The position numbers and the translations under genes were made by a program. Of a stretch of DNA of 64,000 nucleotides, positions 49,946-59,876 are shown piece by piece (position 1 is the stretch's first letter; each line of letters opens with the position of its first letter). Below the pieces are notes generated by a model. The model was given only the letters and a program-made list of their open reading frames with translations, was not told the origin of the DNA and did not search any database. Origin of the DNA: Dyadobacter sp. CY312 (GTDB lineage: Bacteria; Bacteroidota; Bacteroidia; Cytophagales; Spirosomataceae); NCBI RefSeq assembly GCF_021390535.1, contig NZ_JAJUXG010000006.1, positions 104,216 through 168,215 of the forward strand. Direction: 5' to 3'.

Positions 49946-52900
49946 ATGCAATTAATCTCTACGCGCAAAATGATGCTGGCAGTACTTCTGGGAATTACCA
50001 GCCAGTCGATGCATGCGGGTGTGGAAGCATTCCCGCTGCTTCGTTACAAACCCTCGGTTACGAAAAAAAATGCTCAGGACATTGTCGGTAAGGTAACCGA
50101 TAAAAGCAACGGACAAGGACTCCCGGGAGTGAATGTTCTTATTAAAGGATCCAACACGGGTACCATTACCGATGTGGACGGCAGTTACAGGTTATCGGTG
50201 CCAAATGGTGACGCCACACTGGTATTTTCATTTATTGGATATCTAAGCCAGGAAGTGAAAGTGGGGACGCGGCAGTCAGTAGATATTCAGCTGGATGCCG
50301 ATGTCAGCAGCCTGAACGAAGTTGTCGTTGTAGGTTATGGTACACAAAATAAACGGGATATTACCGGATCGGTAGGATCGCTCTCAGCCAAGAGCATCAA
50401 GGATATGCCGGTAACCACTTTTGAAAACGCCATTCAGGGGCAAATTGCCGGGGTTCAGGTGCAGGAGCCGAGTGGTGAACCGGGTGCAGGAACAACCATA
50501 CGCGTGCGAGGGCTTGGTTCTATTTCCGGAGGGACGGAGCCGCTTTATGTAGTGGATGGCTTTCCAGTGGCCAAAAATGTGGATGCCGGGGTGCAGGGTG
50601 ATATCTCCCGACGCACGGTCGCATTTGCACTTCCGCCTTCCAATCCGTTGGGAAATATAAATCCCAATGACATTGAATCAATTGAGGTCCTTAAAGATGC
50701 TTCGGCAGCCGCGATATACGGTTCACGCGGATCAAACGGTGTTATCCTGATCACGACTAAAAAGGGGAAAAGAGATAAAAAGCCGGTGATCGGTTTCGAC
50801 GCCTATTTCGGAACCCAAAGTGTGGCAAAAAAGGTGGATCTCATGAATGCAGCCGAGCTTGCAGCTTATGTGAAAGAGGCTAAAAACAATGCTTATGTGC
50901 AGGATATTGCGGGTGCAAACGCAAGCGACAACAATGCAACCCGATATACCAAAACCACCAATACAGCCTATTATATTCCCGACGATTTCGTTAACCCGGA
51001 TGGTACGGATATCGACTGGCAGGATCTGGTTTTCAAATCGGCACCCATTCAGAGTTACAATGCTTCCTTGTCGGGCGGAGGTGAAAATGTGAATTACTAT
51101 GTATCGGGTGGTTATTTCAATCAGCGTGGTATCGTAGCAAAAAGCGGTATTGAGCGTTATGCTTTCCGTGTAAATCTGGAAGCGAATGCAACCAAAAAGT
51201 TAAAATTCGGCTTGGGATTAAGTCCGTCTTTCAGCAATCTGGATCGTTCGCCTGCCGGAGCCCCGTACTTCGCCGATCCTCCGGGAATTGTGTATTCGGC
51301 ACTGGTTACCTCGCCAACGGTGAGACCGTATAATGCTGATGGTACCATTAACCAAAGAGACAATCAATCGCACTTATACACCGAGGATGGTCGCGCAGCA
51401 AGTATGACCGAAGCGAGTAATCCGCTTGCCATTATTGCTGGTGTAAATGACAAACTAACACAGTTCAGAACACTTGGAAATGTATTTGGCGAGTATGAAA
51501 TCATTCCCGGTCTTAAATACAAGCTATACACCGGTATTGATGTCAATAACTACAACCGGAACTTCTATCGTGGAAATTCCCTGCTGTTCCGGCAGGCTAC
51601 GGTTGGAGATCCTTACGGACAATCCAATTTTTCGCTGAACTCGAATTGGCTCATTGAAAATACGCTTGCATATGAAAAAGCTTTTGGAAAAGATCATTTC
51701 GTTTCCGCAGTAGCGGGTTACAGTGCTCAAAAAGACAGAATTGATATTAATCAGGTGTTCGCGCAGAAATTCCCGGACGATCTGGTTGAAACTGTGAGTG
51801 GCGGTCAGGTTACTGGTGGTACGTCGCTTCGCGAAGAGTGGTCGCTGGTATCGTATCTTGCACGGGCTAATTACTCTTTTCAGAGCAAATATTTGCTAAC
51901 TGCAACCATCAGAACCGATAAATCGTCCCGGTTCGGCGATGGCAACAAAACCGGGATTTTTCCATCGTTATCTGCCGGATGGCGCGTATCTGAAGAGGCA
52001 TTCCTGAAACCCGTTACGTTTATCAGTGATTTGAAATTTAGAGGAAGTTGGGGTAAAACAGGTAACTTTTTGATTCCTAATTATGCGTCCATCGGTTTGT
52101 TAAATCCTTACAATTATGTTACAGGTGGAAACGTAGTAAACGGAATTGCACCACTCACGATCAGTAACAATAAACTTACATGGGAAAAAACAACCCAGCT
52201 GGACCTTGGTGTTGACCTGGGGCTTATTAAAGACAGGGTTTACTTTTCGTTCGACTGGTATAGAAAAGTTACTTCTGATCTTTTGCTGAATGTGCAGGTT
52301 CCTGCATCGGTTGGTTTTTTAAACGCCCTCCAGAATATTGGAGAAGTTGAAAACAAAGGAATTGAACTTACAATATCCAGTCGAAACGTAGTGGGTGCTT
52401 TCACCTGGACAACGGATCTGAATTTTTCCACAAATAAAAACACAGTACTGAAACTTGGGCCGACCGGTGATCCTATATTGAGTTCAGGAGGAGCGGGGAT
52501 TCGCCACATCACCAGAATCGGCGATGCAATTGGTAGTTATTATGGTTATGTGGTGGATGGGATTTATCAGAATCAAAGCGACATTGATAATGCTCCGAAA
52601 GACGAAGTTGCTCCAAAACCACAACCAGGTGATTTCAGGTTTAAAGATGTAAATGGTGATGGCAAGATCAACGCCAACGACCGTACGGTTACAGGAAATT
52701 ATCAGCCGGATTTTATTTACGGGATTACCAACCGTTTTGCATACAAAGGAGTGGACCTGAGCTTTCTGATTCAGGGCGTACAGGGTTCTGAAATTCTTAA
52801 TTTGACCAGACGCCATCTTGCAAACGGTGAAGCGGGAACCAACTCTTACACAGTTGCGCTCGATCGCTGGATATCTGCCGAACAACCAGGAAACGGCGAG

Positions 52901-53215
52901 GTACCAAGAGCAGACCGCCTTACCGATACGCATGGAAACAACAATCGTCCTTCATCATATCAGGTTGAAGATGGTTCCTATATCAGGCTGAGAAATGTAG
53001 CCTTAGGCTATACATTTCCTAAAAAGTTACTGGGTAACAGAATTCAGACCCTACGGGCTTACGCCACAGCAACCAACTTGTTTACGCGAACTGATTACAT
53101 AGGTTACAATCCGGAAGTAAACAACCAAACCACTCTCAGTGGCGTACAGGGTGAAGATTATGGTGCTTATCCGCTCGCGAAAACCTTCACCTTCGGTTTA
53201 AACGTAACATTTTAA
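49946..53215 (+). CDS. SusC/RagA-family TonB-linked outer-membrane transporter
   Basis: 1089 residues from the ATG at 49946; the codon before it is TTG. Signal sequence about 1-25, then a longer linker, a carboxypeptidase-regulatory-like domain (IVGKVTDKSNGQGLPGVNV onward), the TonB-box-like NEVVVVGYGTQNKRDITGSV and plug landmarks AIQGQIAGVQV, IRVRGLGSISGGTEPLYVVDG, IEVLKDASAAAIYGSRGSNGVILITTKKG. Barrel ends FGLNVTF with terminal Phe. It forms an operon with the SusD gene 54 bases downstream. It is the canonical SusC type; the leftward copy at 10053 is more divergent in its plug (IINGAAAAAQYGSRASNG). Confidence 0.96.
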   Translation: MQLISTRKMMLAVLLGITSQSMHAGVEAFPLLRYKPSVTKKNAQDIVGKVTDKSNGQGLPGVNVLIKGSNTGTITDVDGSYRLSVPNGDATLVFSFIGYLSQEVKVGTRQSVDIQLDADVSSLNEVVVVGYGTQNKRDITGSVGSLSAKSIKDMPVTTFENAIQGQIAGVQVQEPSGEPGAGTTIRVRGLGSISGGTEPLYVVDGFPVAKNVDAGVQGDISRRTVAFALPPSNPLGNINPNDIESIEVLKDASAAAIYGSRGSNGVILITTKKGKRDKKPVIGFDAYFGTQSVAKKVDLMNAAELAAYVKEAKNNAYVQDIAGANASDNNATRYTKTTNTAYYIPDDFVNPDGTDIDWQDLVFKSAPIQSYNASLSGGGENVNYYVSGGYFNQRGIVAKSGIERYAFRVNLEANATKKLKFGLGLSPSFSNLDRSPAGAPYFADPPGIVYSALVTSPTVRPYNADGTINQRDNQSHLYTEDGRAASMTEASNPLAIIAGVNDKLTQFRTLGNVFGEYEIIPGLKYKLYTGIDVNNYNRNFYRGNSLLFRQATVGDPYGQSNFSLNSNWLIENTLAYEKAFGKDHFVSAVAGYSAQKDRIDINQVFAQKFPDDLVETVSGGQVTGGTSLREEWSLVSYLARANYSFQSKYLLTATIRTDKSSRFGDGNKTGIFPSLSAGWRVSEEAFLKPVTFISDLKFRGSWGKTGNFLIPNYASIGLLNPYNYVTGGNVVNGIAPLTISNNKLTWEKTTQLDLGVDLGLIKDRVYFSFDWYRKVTSDLLLNVQVPASVGFLNALQNIGEVENKGIELTISSRNVVGAFTWTTDLNFSTNKNTVLKLGPTGDPILSSGGAGIRHITRIGDAIGSYYGYVVDGIYQNQSDIDNAPKDEVAPKPQPGDFRFKDVNGDGKINANDRTVTGNYQPDFIYGITNRFAYKGVDLSFLIQGVQGSEILNLTRRHLANGEAGTNSYTVALDRWISAEQPGNGEVPRADRLTDTHGNNNRPSSYQVEDGSYIRLRNVALGYTFPKKLLGNRIQTLRAYATATNLFTRTDYIGYNPEVNNQTTLSGVQGEDYGAYPLAKTFTFGLNVTF

Positions 53216-53269
53216 TCAGCTATAACCAGCCAGTTTGACGGCATGTTTTGGTTTAAAAAATATAGAGAT

Positions 53270-54682
53270 ATGAAATTTAAAAAGACATCAGTACAGCTTG
53301 TCGCCTCGGTGTTGGGAGCGGCTACGCTGCTTTCCTGCGGAGAAGGTTTTACGGATCTGAGTCCTGCGTCGCAGCGGAATGTAAACCAGTTCTACAACAC
53401 CGCAGGTGACTTGAATACTGCCATCATTGCCGCGTACAAAGTACTCCAGGCCAACGGTACATACAATCAGAGCTATTGGGTTACGCAGGAAATGCGCTCC
53501 GACAATACCGATCAGGGAAGTGACGGAACGGGTTTGGGAGCAGAATTGACTGTAATTGATAATTTTACAGAGAATGCTACCAGTGAATTCATCACTGCCG
53601 CTTACACAGATTCTTATCTGGGTGTTGCAAGAAGTAACATCGTTTTGAGCCGGATCGACGGAGTGGATATTGCCGAAGCAGAGCGGGAACAAATCAGAGG
53701 CGAAGCACTTTTTCTCCGGTCGTTGTTCTTTTATAATCTGGCAGTATCATTTGGGAAAATTCCATTGCCGCTCACAGAAGCGAAGTCCGCGGAGGATGGT
53801 AAGGCATTGCCCCAGGTACCGGCAGCCGAAGTATATAAACAACTGATTCCGGATCTGATTAAGGCAGAAGCTGGTTTGCCATTGAAATACGACGCAGCGA
53901 GGGTAGGGCGTGCTACAAAAGGCGCAGCGGCAACTTTGCTGGCGAAAGTTTACCTTATTTCAGGCGACAAAAAATCTGCGGAAACTGTGCTCAGGAGAAT
54001 TGTTACCACTTATGGTTATTCGCTGTTGCCCGATTATGGAAGCCTTTGGGGGTTGGCCAACAAGAACAATGCCGAGTCTATTTTTGAAGTTCAATTCAAA
54101 GGAGGAGGAACGGGAACTGGTAATGCGTTTACCAACGCTTTTCATCCTACATTGAAACATACCACAGGTGCTTACAAGAACCGTCCGACGCAGGATGTGC
54201 TTAAAGCCTATGAGCCAGGAGACGATCGATTTTTAAAATCCATGGACACCAGTTTTGTGAATGCACAGGGCGTTTTGCAGACAAACACGAAAAATGACGC
54301 GCGTTACATCGTGAAATTTGGTCGTGAAAATGCCTTTGACGAAAATGATGCTTCATACAATTTTGTAGTGTTCCGCTATGCAGATGTATTGTTGCTTTTG
54401 GCGGAGGCCCTGGGAGAGGGAACCGAGGCTTACGGCTATATCAATCAGGTGAGAGCACGGGCGAAACTGGCACCGATCAGCGCGGCGACGCCTGGTACAT
54501 TTGCTCAAAAACTACTACACGAAAGAAGAGTCGAACTTGCTTTTGAAAATCACCGCTGGGCCGATTTGCTGCGTTTTGGAGTTGCAAAAGAAGTATTGCA
54601 GGCTCAGGGGAAAACCATTCGTCCGTTGTATCTGATACCGCAAAGAGAGTTGGATATAAATAACACTTACAAGCAAAATTGA
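53270..54682 (+). CDS. SusD/RagB-family nutrient-binding outer-membrane lipoprotein
   Basis: 470 residues from the ATG at 53270 (MKFKKTSVQLVASVLGAATLLSC); an ATG at 53243 adds nine residues before the signal. Lipobox LLSC, then GEGFTDLSPAS. SusD landmarks: RGEALFLRSLFFYNLAVSFGKIPLPLTEA, ATKGAAATLLAKVYLISGD (TPR), FRYADVLLLLAEAL, INQVRARAKL and LLHERRVELAFENHRWADLLRFG near the C-terminus. Works as the lid of the SusC transporter encoded just upstream. No hydrolase is linked, so the substrate is open. Confidence 0.95.
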   Translation: MKFKKTSVQLVASVLGAATLLSCGEGFTDLSPASQRNVNQFYNTAGDLNTAIIAAYKVLQANGTYNQSYWVTQEMRSDNTDQGSDGTGLGAELTVIDNFTENATSEFITAAYTDSYLGVARSNIVLSRIDGVDIAEAEREQIRGEALFLRSLFFYNLAVSFGKIPLPLTEAKSAEDGKALPQVPAAEVYKQLIPDLIKAEAGLPLKYDAARVGRATKGAAATLLAKVYLISGDKKSAETVLRRIVTTYGYSLLPDYGSLWGLANKNNAESIFEVQFKGGGTGTGNAFTNAFHPTLKHTTGAYKNRPTQDVLKAYEPGDDRFLKSMDTSFVNAQGVLQTNTKNDARYIVKFGRENAFDENDASYNFVVFRYADVLLLLAEALGEGTEAYGYINQVRARAKLAPISAATPGTFAQKLLHERRVELAFENHRWADLLRFGVAKEVLQAQGKTIRPLYLIPQRELDINNTYKQN

Positions 54683-54773
54683 TTTTGGCCAAAGAGCTCC
54701 TGGCGGTTGGCTATGCGTTTTCAGATCAATAATCGTCAGATAGTTTAACTTTCAGATCGTACAAAACTTCATT

Positions 54774-54812
54774 AAAATCCTGCTTTTCTTCGGAAGAGCA
54801 GGATTTTTTGTT
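54774..54812 (+). terminator. Rho-independent terminator of the second SusC-SusD operon
   Basis: AAAATCCTGC (54774-54783) pairs with GCAGGATTTT (54798-54807), with an inner TC-TTCG-GA tetraloop-like hairpin and a T-run. Confidence 0.85.
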
Positions 54813-54938
54813 TTGGGAGAAAAAGGTACTCATTCGTTAAAAAGAGTTAAATGAGGTAGTTAAATCAAATTTCAGTAAGCCAAACAAGTACTTTTAGGGA
54901 GAAAAAGTCCCATACCTTTTCCCCCAAGCCTTAATCCG

Positions 54939-57335
54939 ATGCTTAAAAACTACTTCAAAATTGCCTGGCGAAATCTGATGAAACGGAAGTTTTATTCATT
55001 GATTAACATTTTTGGGCTATCCGTTGGTATGACGTTCACATTCTTGATCGGGAGTTATGTTTGGGGCGAGTTACAGGTGAATTCATTTCTTAAAAATGCA
55101 GACAATCAATATATACTGCGAAGCAAATGGAAGGAGCCGGATATGGGTGTGGACATAGCCACACTTGGTCCCTTAGGAAGAGTTTTGAAAGAACAATATC
55201 CCAATTTGGTTGATAATTACTACCGTTTTGATGGTATCACAGTCGCTATTTCCAAAGGAGATAAACATTTTAGGGAAGAGGTTCAGGTAGGTGATTCCAC
55301 GTTACTATCCATGTATGCTTTTCCTCTGTTGCACGGAGATGCAAGAACTGCATTGCAAAAACCCAATTCTATTGTCATCACAGAGGAAAAGGCAATGAAA
55401 TACTTTGGAAAAAGTGATGTACTTGGCCAAAGCCTGACGTTGAATAATTTTGTCGGAGGTAAACAAGAATTTGAGGTTACTGCGGTTGTAAAAAAGTTGC
55501 CGATTAATTCGGTTACAAGTCTGTTAAAAAATCCCGCACACATTTTCATTCCTTTAACGGGACTCAAAGGTAGAGATGGTGCCGAAAGCTGGGATTTTCC
55601 TTACATGCTCACTTACATCGAACTAAAACCCGGCATTAACAAAGAGCATTTACAAAAGGCTATTTCTCAGCTAATCGCCACCCATGCATCTGAAAGTACA
55701 AAAGCGAATTTGCAGGTTTACTTTACATCATTAAAGGATTTTTACAGACAGCAAAACAATGGACTTGTTCAAAAAATGATTTACACACTTTCTGGTGTTG
55801 CATTGTTCATTCTGCTCATGGCCATTGTGAATTTTGTAAATATCTCAATCGGAAATGCATCGTCCAGACTGAAAGAAATTGGTGTGCGTAAAGTACTTGG
55901 AAGCGCTAAAACGCAGCTAATTCGCCAGTTTTTAACAGAGTCATTTATTTTGGCGGGGATATCAATGGTATTGGCATTGGGGCTGTCTGAGTTATGCCGA
56001 TCCTATTTTACAGACATGCTGGGCAGAGAAATTGGCAGTGTTTTTTCTGCTTTTAATATTTCTCTTGCATTATTGTTTGGCATTTTCACTGGTTTACTGG
56101 CCGGTATTTATCCCGCATTCATTTTGTCCGGACTGCCCGCCATTGAGTCGGTAAAAGGGAAATTGAAATCTATAAAAGAGAATCTGTTTTTCAGGCGACT
56201 GCTTATTGCCACCCAATTTACAATAGCACTTTTTGTATTTGTCTGCGCAACCGTCATTTCTCAACAAGTGAATTACTTTTTTAACAAAGATTTGGGTTAC
56301 AACAAAGAATCCGTCGTTTCAATAGCCACGCCACGCGACTGGACGCCCGAAGGTCTGCAAAAAATGGAGGGAATAAGGGATCAGCTGGCCAGATTGAAGG
56401 AAGTAAATGAGGTCAGTTTATCATACGAAATTCCCAACGGTAATTTTGGTAATAACAATGGGGTATTCAAAGCGGGCCAGGATTCAACATTAGCCGTTTA
56501 TTCACAAATCCTTGCAACTGATGAAAATTATGCTGAAACCTACGGGCTTAGAATGTTGGCAGGGAAATTTTTTAATGCCAATAATGGAATTGTCAGAAGG
56601 GATGATATTGTACTGAATGAAACCACTTTGAAGGCACTGGGTTTTAAAAATCCTGAGTCTGCAATAGGCCAGAAGGTCAAAATGCATTTTAATCCTGAGC
56701 CATTCACAGTCAGCGGCGTAATCCGGGATTTTCATTTTGGGTCCATGCACGAACCGATTCGTCCACTGTTAATTATGAATGTAAAAGCTACGAATAACTA
56801 TCGATTTATGTCATTCAAAATTCCCGGTGGCGATATCAATACATCCATGAAGGCGATTGAAGAAAAATGGAGGCAGCTCTTACCGGATGCACCTTTTGAA
56901 TTTAAATTCATGGATGATACTCTACAACAACTTTACCAATCCGAAATTCAATTACAAAAGGCATCAAAGGTAGCGACTGTATTGGCGATGGTGATTGTCT
57001 TGCTGGGAATATTGGGCATGGTATCGCTGAACGTATCAAGAAGAACCAAAGAGCTGGGAATCAGGAAAGTGTTGGGCGCTTCGGTGGTGAGTATCATCGT
57101 GTTGTTTGTGAAAGAGTTTTTGTATGTTATGCTGTTTGCCATGCTTATTTCTTTTCCGCTGGTGGTTTTAAGTATGAACAAATGGTTACAGAATTACGCC
57201 TATCGCATTGACCTTGGATGGACAACATTCGCGGGAATTGCAGCAGTATTCGGAATAGTAATAATCAGTTTGGTGTGCCTGCAAACCTATAAAGCGGCAA
57301 TGATGAATCCGGTGAAAGCGATAAAAACCGAATAA
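54939..57335 (+). CDS. FtsX/MacB-like ABC permease, divergent (798 aa)
   Basis: Complete permease, MLKNYFKIAWRNLMKRK, first membrane segment IFGLSVGMTFTFLIGSYVW. It departs from the other copies: the first membrane repeat reads LMAIVNFVNISIGNASSRLKEIGVRK where others have IACINFMNLSTARS, the last repeat reads GILGMVSLNVSRRTKELGIRK in place of SCLGLFGLASF, and the end is NPVKAIKTE rather than PVKSLRSE. The second periplasmic domain keeps VIRDFHFGSMHEPI. It starts 256 bases after the SusD gene and 78 bases before the next permease, with which it may be cotranscribed. It probably represents a separate lineage with its own substrate. Confidence 0.92.
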   Translation: MLKNYFKIAWRNLMKRKFYSLINIFGLSVGMTFTFLIGSYVWGELQVNSFLKNADNQYILRSKWKEPDMGVDIATLGPLGRVLKEQYPNLVDNYYRFDGITVAISKGDKHFREEVQVGDSTLLSMYAFPLLHGDARTALQKPNSIVITEEKAMKYFGKSDVLGQSLTLNNFVGGKQEFEVTAVVKKLPINSVTSLLKNPAHIFIPLTGLKGRDGAESWDFPYMLTYIELKPGINKEHLQKAISQLIATHASESTKANLQVYFTSLKDFYRQQNNGLVQKMIYTLSGVALFILLMAIVNFVNISIGNASSRLKEIGVRKVLGSAKTQLIRQFLTESFILAGISMVLALGLSELCRSYFTDMLGREIGSVFSAFNISLALLFGIFTGLLAGIYPAFILSGLPAIESVKGKLKSIKENLFFRRLLIATQFTIALFVFVCATVISQQVNYFFNKDLGYNKESVVSIATPRDWTPEGLQKMEGIRDQLARLKEVNEVSLSYEIPNGNFGNNNGVFKAGQDSTLAVYSQILATDENYAETYGLRMLAGKFFNANNGIVRRDDIVLNETTLKALGFKNPESAIGQKVKMHFNPEPFTVSGVIRDFHFGSMHEPIRPLLIMNVKATNNYRFMSFKIPGGDINTSMKAIEEKWRQLLPDAPFEFKFMDDTLQQLYQSEIQLQKASKVATVLAMVIVLLGILGMVSLNVSRRTKELGIRKVLGASVVSIIVLFVKEFLYVMLFAMLISFPLVVLSMNKWLQNYAYRIDLGWTTFAGIAAVFGIVIISLVCLQTYKAAMMNPVKAIKTE

Positions 57336-57413
57336 TAGAGTAAGGACGAGGGAGGAAAGGAGACGGACTTTCTGCACCTTCCTTCATCCTTCTTCCTACC
57401 AATTTTTTTCCCT

Positions 57414-59813
57414 ATGCTTAAAAACTACTTCAAAATCGCCTGGCGGAATCTGGGAATTAACCGCACCTACACTTTCCTGAATATCCTGGGATTGGGTATG
57501 GGAATGACTGGCGCGATACTGATCTTTCTTTTTTTACAATATCATTTGAGCACGGATCGTCATCAGCCGAATTTTGACCGGACTTACCGCATTGTTTTGG
57601 ATCTGCTTCTGGATGAAGGAACGGAGTATAGTTCGGATTCATCCATCCCATTGGCAACTGCTTTGTCCATTGATTATTCTCAGATTGAAAAGGTAGGGTT
57701 TATAAAAAAGATTCCGAGAGCAACGCTTACATCCTATGTAGGAAATGGATTTAGAAGATTTATTGAGAAGGACAAAGTAGCTTTTGCTGATCAGGAATTT
57801 ATCGACATTTTTTCGTTTCAGATGTTGGAAGGAGGAAAGGCTAATTTACTCAGGGAACCCTATGCCACGGTAATTAGTGAAAGAGTAGCCAAAAAATATT
57901 TCGGAACCCCTTATGTAGTTGGAAAAACATTACGTCTTGATAACACTACGGATCTTATGATCGTGGGTGTGATGAAAAATCAATTAAATCCTACTGATTT
58001 GAAATTTGAAATTTATATTTCTTTGCCGACATTAAAGAAAGTTTATCCGACTTACGAATTTGACAACTTTGGATGGTTAAACTCACAAAATAAGATTTAT
58101 GCTAAACTGAGAGCAGAAGCAAGCTCTGAATCCGTCGAAAACCTTATAAAATCAAATGGTTCAAAATACTATGGCAGCGCAACTAAGAATTATGAGCATA
58201 AATTACAACCGTTGTCCGAAGTCCATTTTGACGAAAGATATGGAGGTGAAATACGCCGTTCAATCTTATGGATATTGGCTTCTGTGGGTATCTTTTTGCT
58301 TGTAATCGCCTGTATCAATTTTGTAAATCTGGCAACTGCCCAAGCTTTGAAACGGGCAAAGGAAATTGGAATCAGGAAAGTGTTGGGCAGTACGCAACGA
58401 CAACTTTTCTGGCAATTTATGAGCGAAACCGCATTGTTGACTGTTACTTCCGCATTCCTGGCGTTGCTTCTGGTTGCCTTATTATTGCCTTTTCTAAACA
58501 ACTGGACGCATACGCAGGCTTTTCATTTTACCATGTTGTTTCAGTTTCAATTGCTATCATTCTGGTTGGTGACGATACTCACTGTTATTACGATTGCGGG
58601 ATTTTATCCGTCTGTTATCATTTCAGGATTTAACCCCATTGCGGCACTTAAAAGTAAATTGGGAACGCAGCAGGTGGGTGGTATTGGATTACGGCGTTCT
58701 TTGATCACCGTTCAACTGATTATTGCACAGGTCCTTGTTACTGGCACACTGGTACTTATTCTTCAGTTGAAATACTTCAAAAATGCAGATTTGGGTTTTG
58801 ATAAAAATGCCGTCATCACAGTGGCATTACCCAATTCCGATTCTATTCAGCAAAATAGGGCGGCTTTACGGAATAATTTATTGCAATTCCCTGATATCAA
58901 AACTGTAACCTACCAATACGATGCTCCTTCTTCGACTATGGGACATGGTGGTTCTGTAAAGTTCGATAGCCGTACAGAGTGGGAGAAGTTTGTTATACGC
59001 GAACGCTACGGCGATGAAAATTATCTTGAAACTTATAAAATGAAATTGTTGGCAGGAAGAAGTTTCATTGCCTCAGACTCAATAACAGAGTTTGTAATAA
59101 ACCAGGAACTGATGTTCAAGCTGGGAATTACTGATCCCAATGAGATTTTGGGTAAAATGCTGAATACCGGTATGAATGATCGTAAAGGTAGAATTGTAGG
59201 TGTGGTAAAAAGCTTTCACCTCAAATCATTACAAGTAGGAGTAGAACCTTGCGCGATTTTTGCCAAACCAGAGCAATACAAAGAGCTGGCAATAAGGCTG
59301 GATACAAAGAATTTTGAGAAATCAATTCAGAACATAAATTCAGTTTGGCAAAAAACTTATCCCGACGAGGTGTTTTCTTATCAGTTTGTTGATGAACAAA
59401 TTGCTAAGTTTTATGAAAAAGAAGAACAACTTACCACCTTAATCCGCTCGTTTGCAATGGTCGCAATATTGATCTGTTGTCTGGGATTGTACGGAATGGT
59501 GTCGTTTATTGTAACGCAAAGAACCAAAGAAATCGGAGTGAGAAAGGTGTTGGGAGCCGGAGTGGAAAGTATTGTTTTTCTGTTCGGAAAAGAATTCCTG
59601 ATTCTCGTATCTGTCGCCTTTGTTATCGCAGCGCCTATTGCCTGGTACACGATGACCGGCTGGTTAAATGGCTTTGCTTATCGTATTGATCTGAAATGGT
59701 GGATTTTGGGTTCAGGAGGAATCTTAATTTTATTAATCACCTTGATGACGGTTGGTTACAAAGTGGTGAAGGCTGCATTGATGGATCCGGTGAAAAGTTT
59801 GCGTATGGAGTAG
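57414..59813 (+). CDS. FtsX/MacB-like ABC permease (799 aa)
   Basis: Complete permease, MLKNYFKIAWRNLGINR, first membrane segment LGLGMGMTGAILIFLFLQY. It is the closest relative of the prefix-domain permease at 2850: both have LQYHLSxD/VKYHLSFD after the first helix, LQPLSEVHFDxRYxG, IxFVNLATAQAxKRxKEIG/VGxRKVLGxxQxQLFWQF and ILWIFGKEF/IVFLFGKEF, but this one lacks the prefix and has no PadR neighbour. VVKSFHLKSL replaces VKDFHFRSL in the second periplasmic domain. Ends DPVKSLRME. Confidence 0.93.
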   Translation: MLKNYFKIAWRNLGINRTYTFLNILGLGMGMTGAILIFLFLQYHLSTDRHQPNFDRTYRIVLDLLLDEGTEYSSDSSIPLATALSIDYSQIEKVGFIKKIPRATLTSYVGNGFRRFIEKDKVAFADQEFIDIFSFQMLEGGKANLLREPYATVISERVAKKYFGTPYVVGKTLRLDNTTDLMIVGVMKNQLNPTDLKFEIYISLPTLKKVYPTYEFDNFGWLNSQNKIYAKLRAEASSESVENLIKSNGSKYYGSATKNYEHKLQPLSEVHFDERYGGEIRRSILWILASVGIFLLVIACINFVNLATAQALKRAKEIGIRKVLGSTQRQLFWQFMSETALLTVTSAFLALLLVALLLPFLNNWTHTQAFHFTMLFQFQLLSFWLVTILTVITIAGFYPSVIISGFNPIAALKSKLGTQQVGGIGLRRSLITVQLIIAQVLVTGTLVLILQLKYFKNADLGFDKNAVITVALPNSDSIQQNRAALRNNLLQFPDIKTVTYQYDAPSSTMGHGGSVKFDSRTEWEKFVIRERYGDENYLETYKMKLLAGRSFIASDSITEFVINQELMFKLGITDPNEILGKMLNTGMNDRKGRIVGVVKSFHLKSLQVGVEPCAIFAKPEQYKELAIRLDTKNFEKSIQNINSVWQKTYPDEVFSYQFVDEQIAKFYEKEEQLTTLIRSFAMVAILICCLGLYGMVSFIVTQRTKEIGVRKVLGAGVESIVFLFGKEFLILVSVAFVIAAPIAWYTMTGWLNGFAYRIDLKWWILGSGGILILLITLMTVGYKVVKAALMDPVKSLRME

Positions 59814-59876
59814 GGCGGCGCTGAGTTTCTTTGAGAATAAGGTATGTGAGATTCTGTTTTAAAAGTTTAACCTTGT

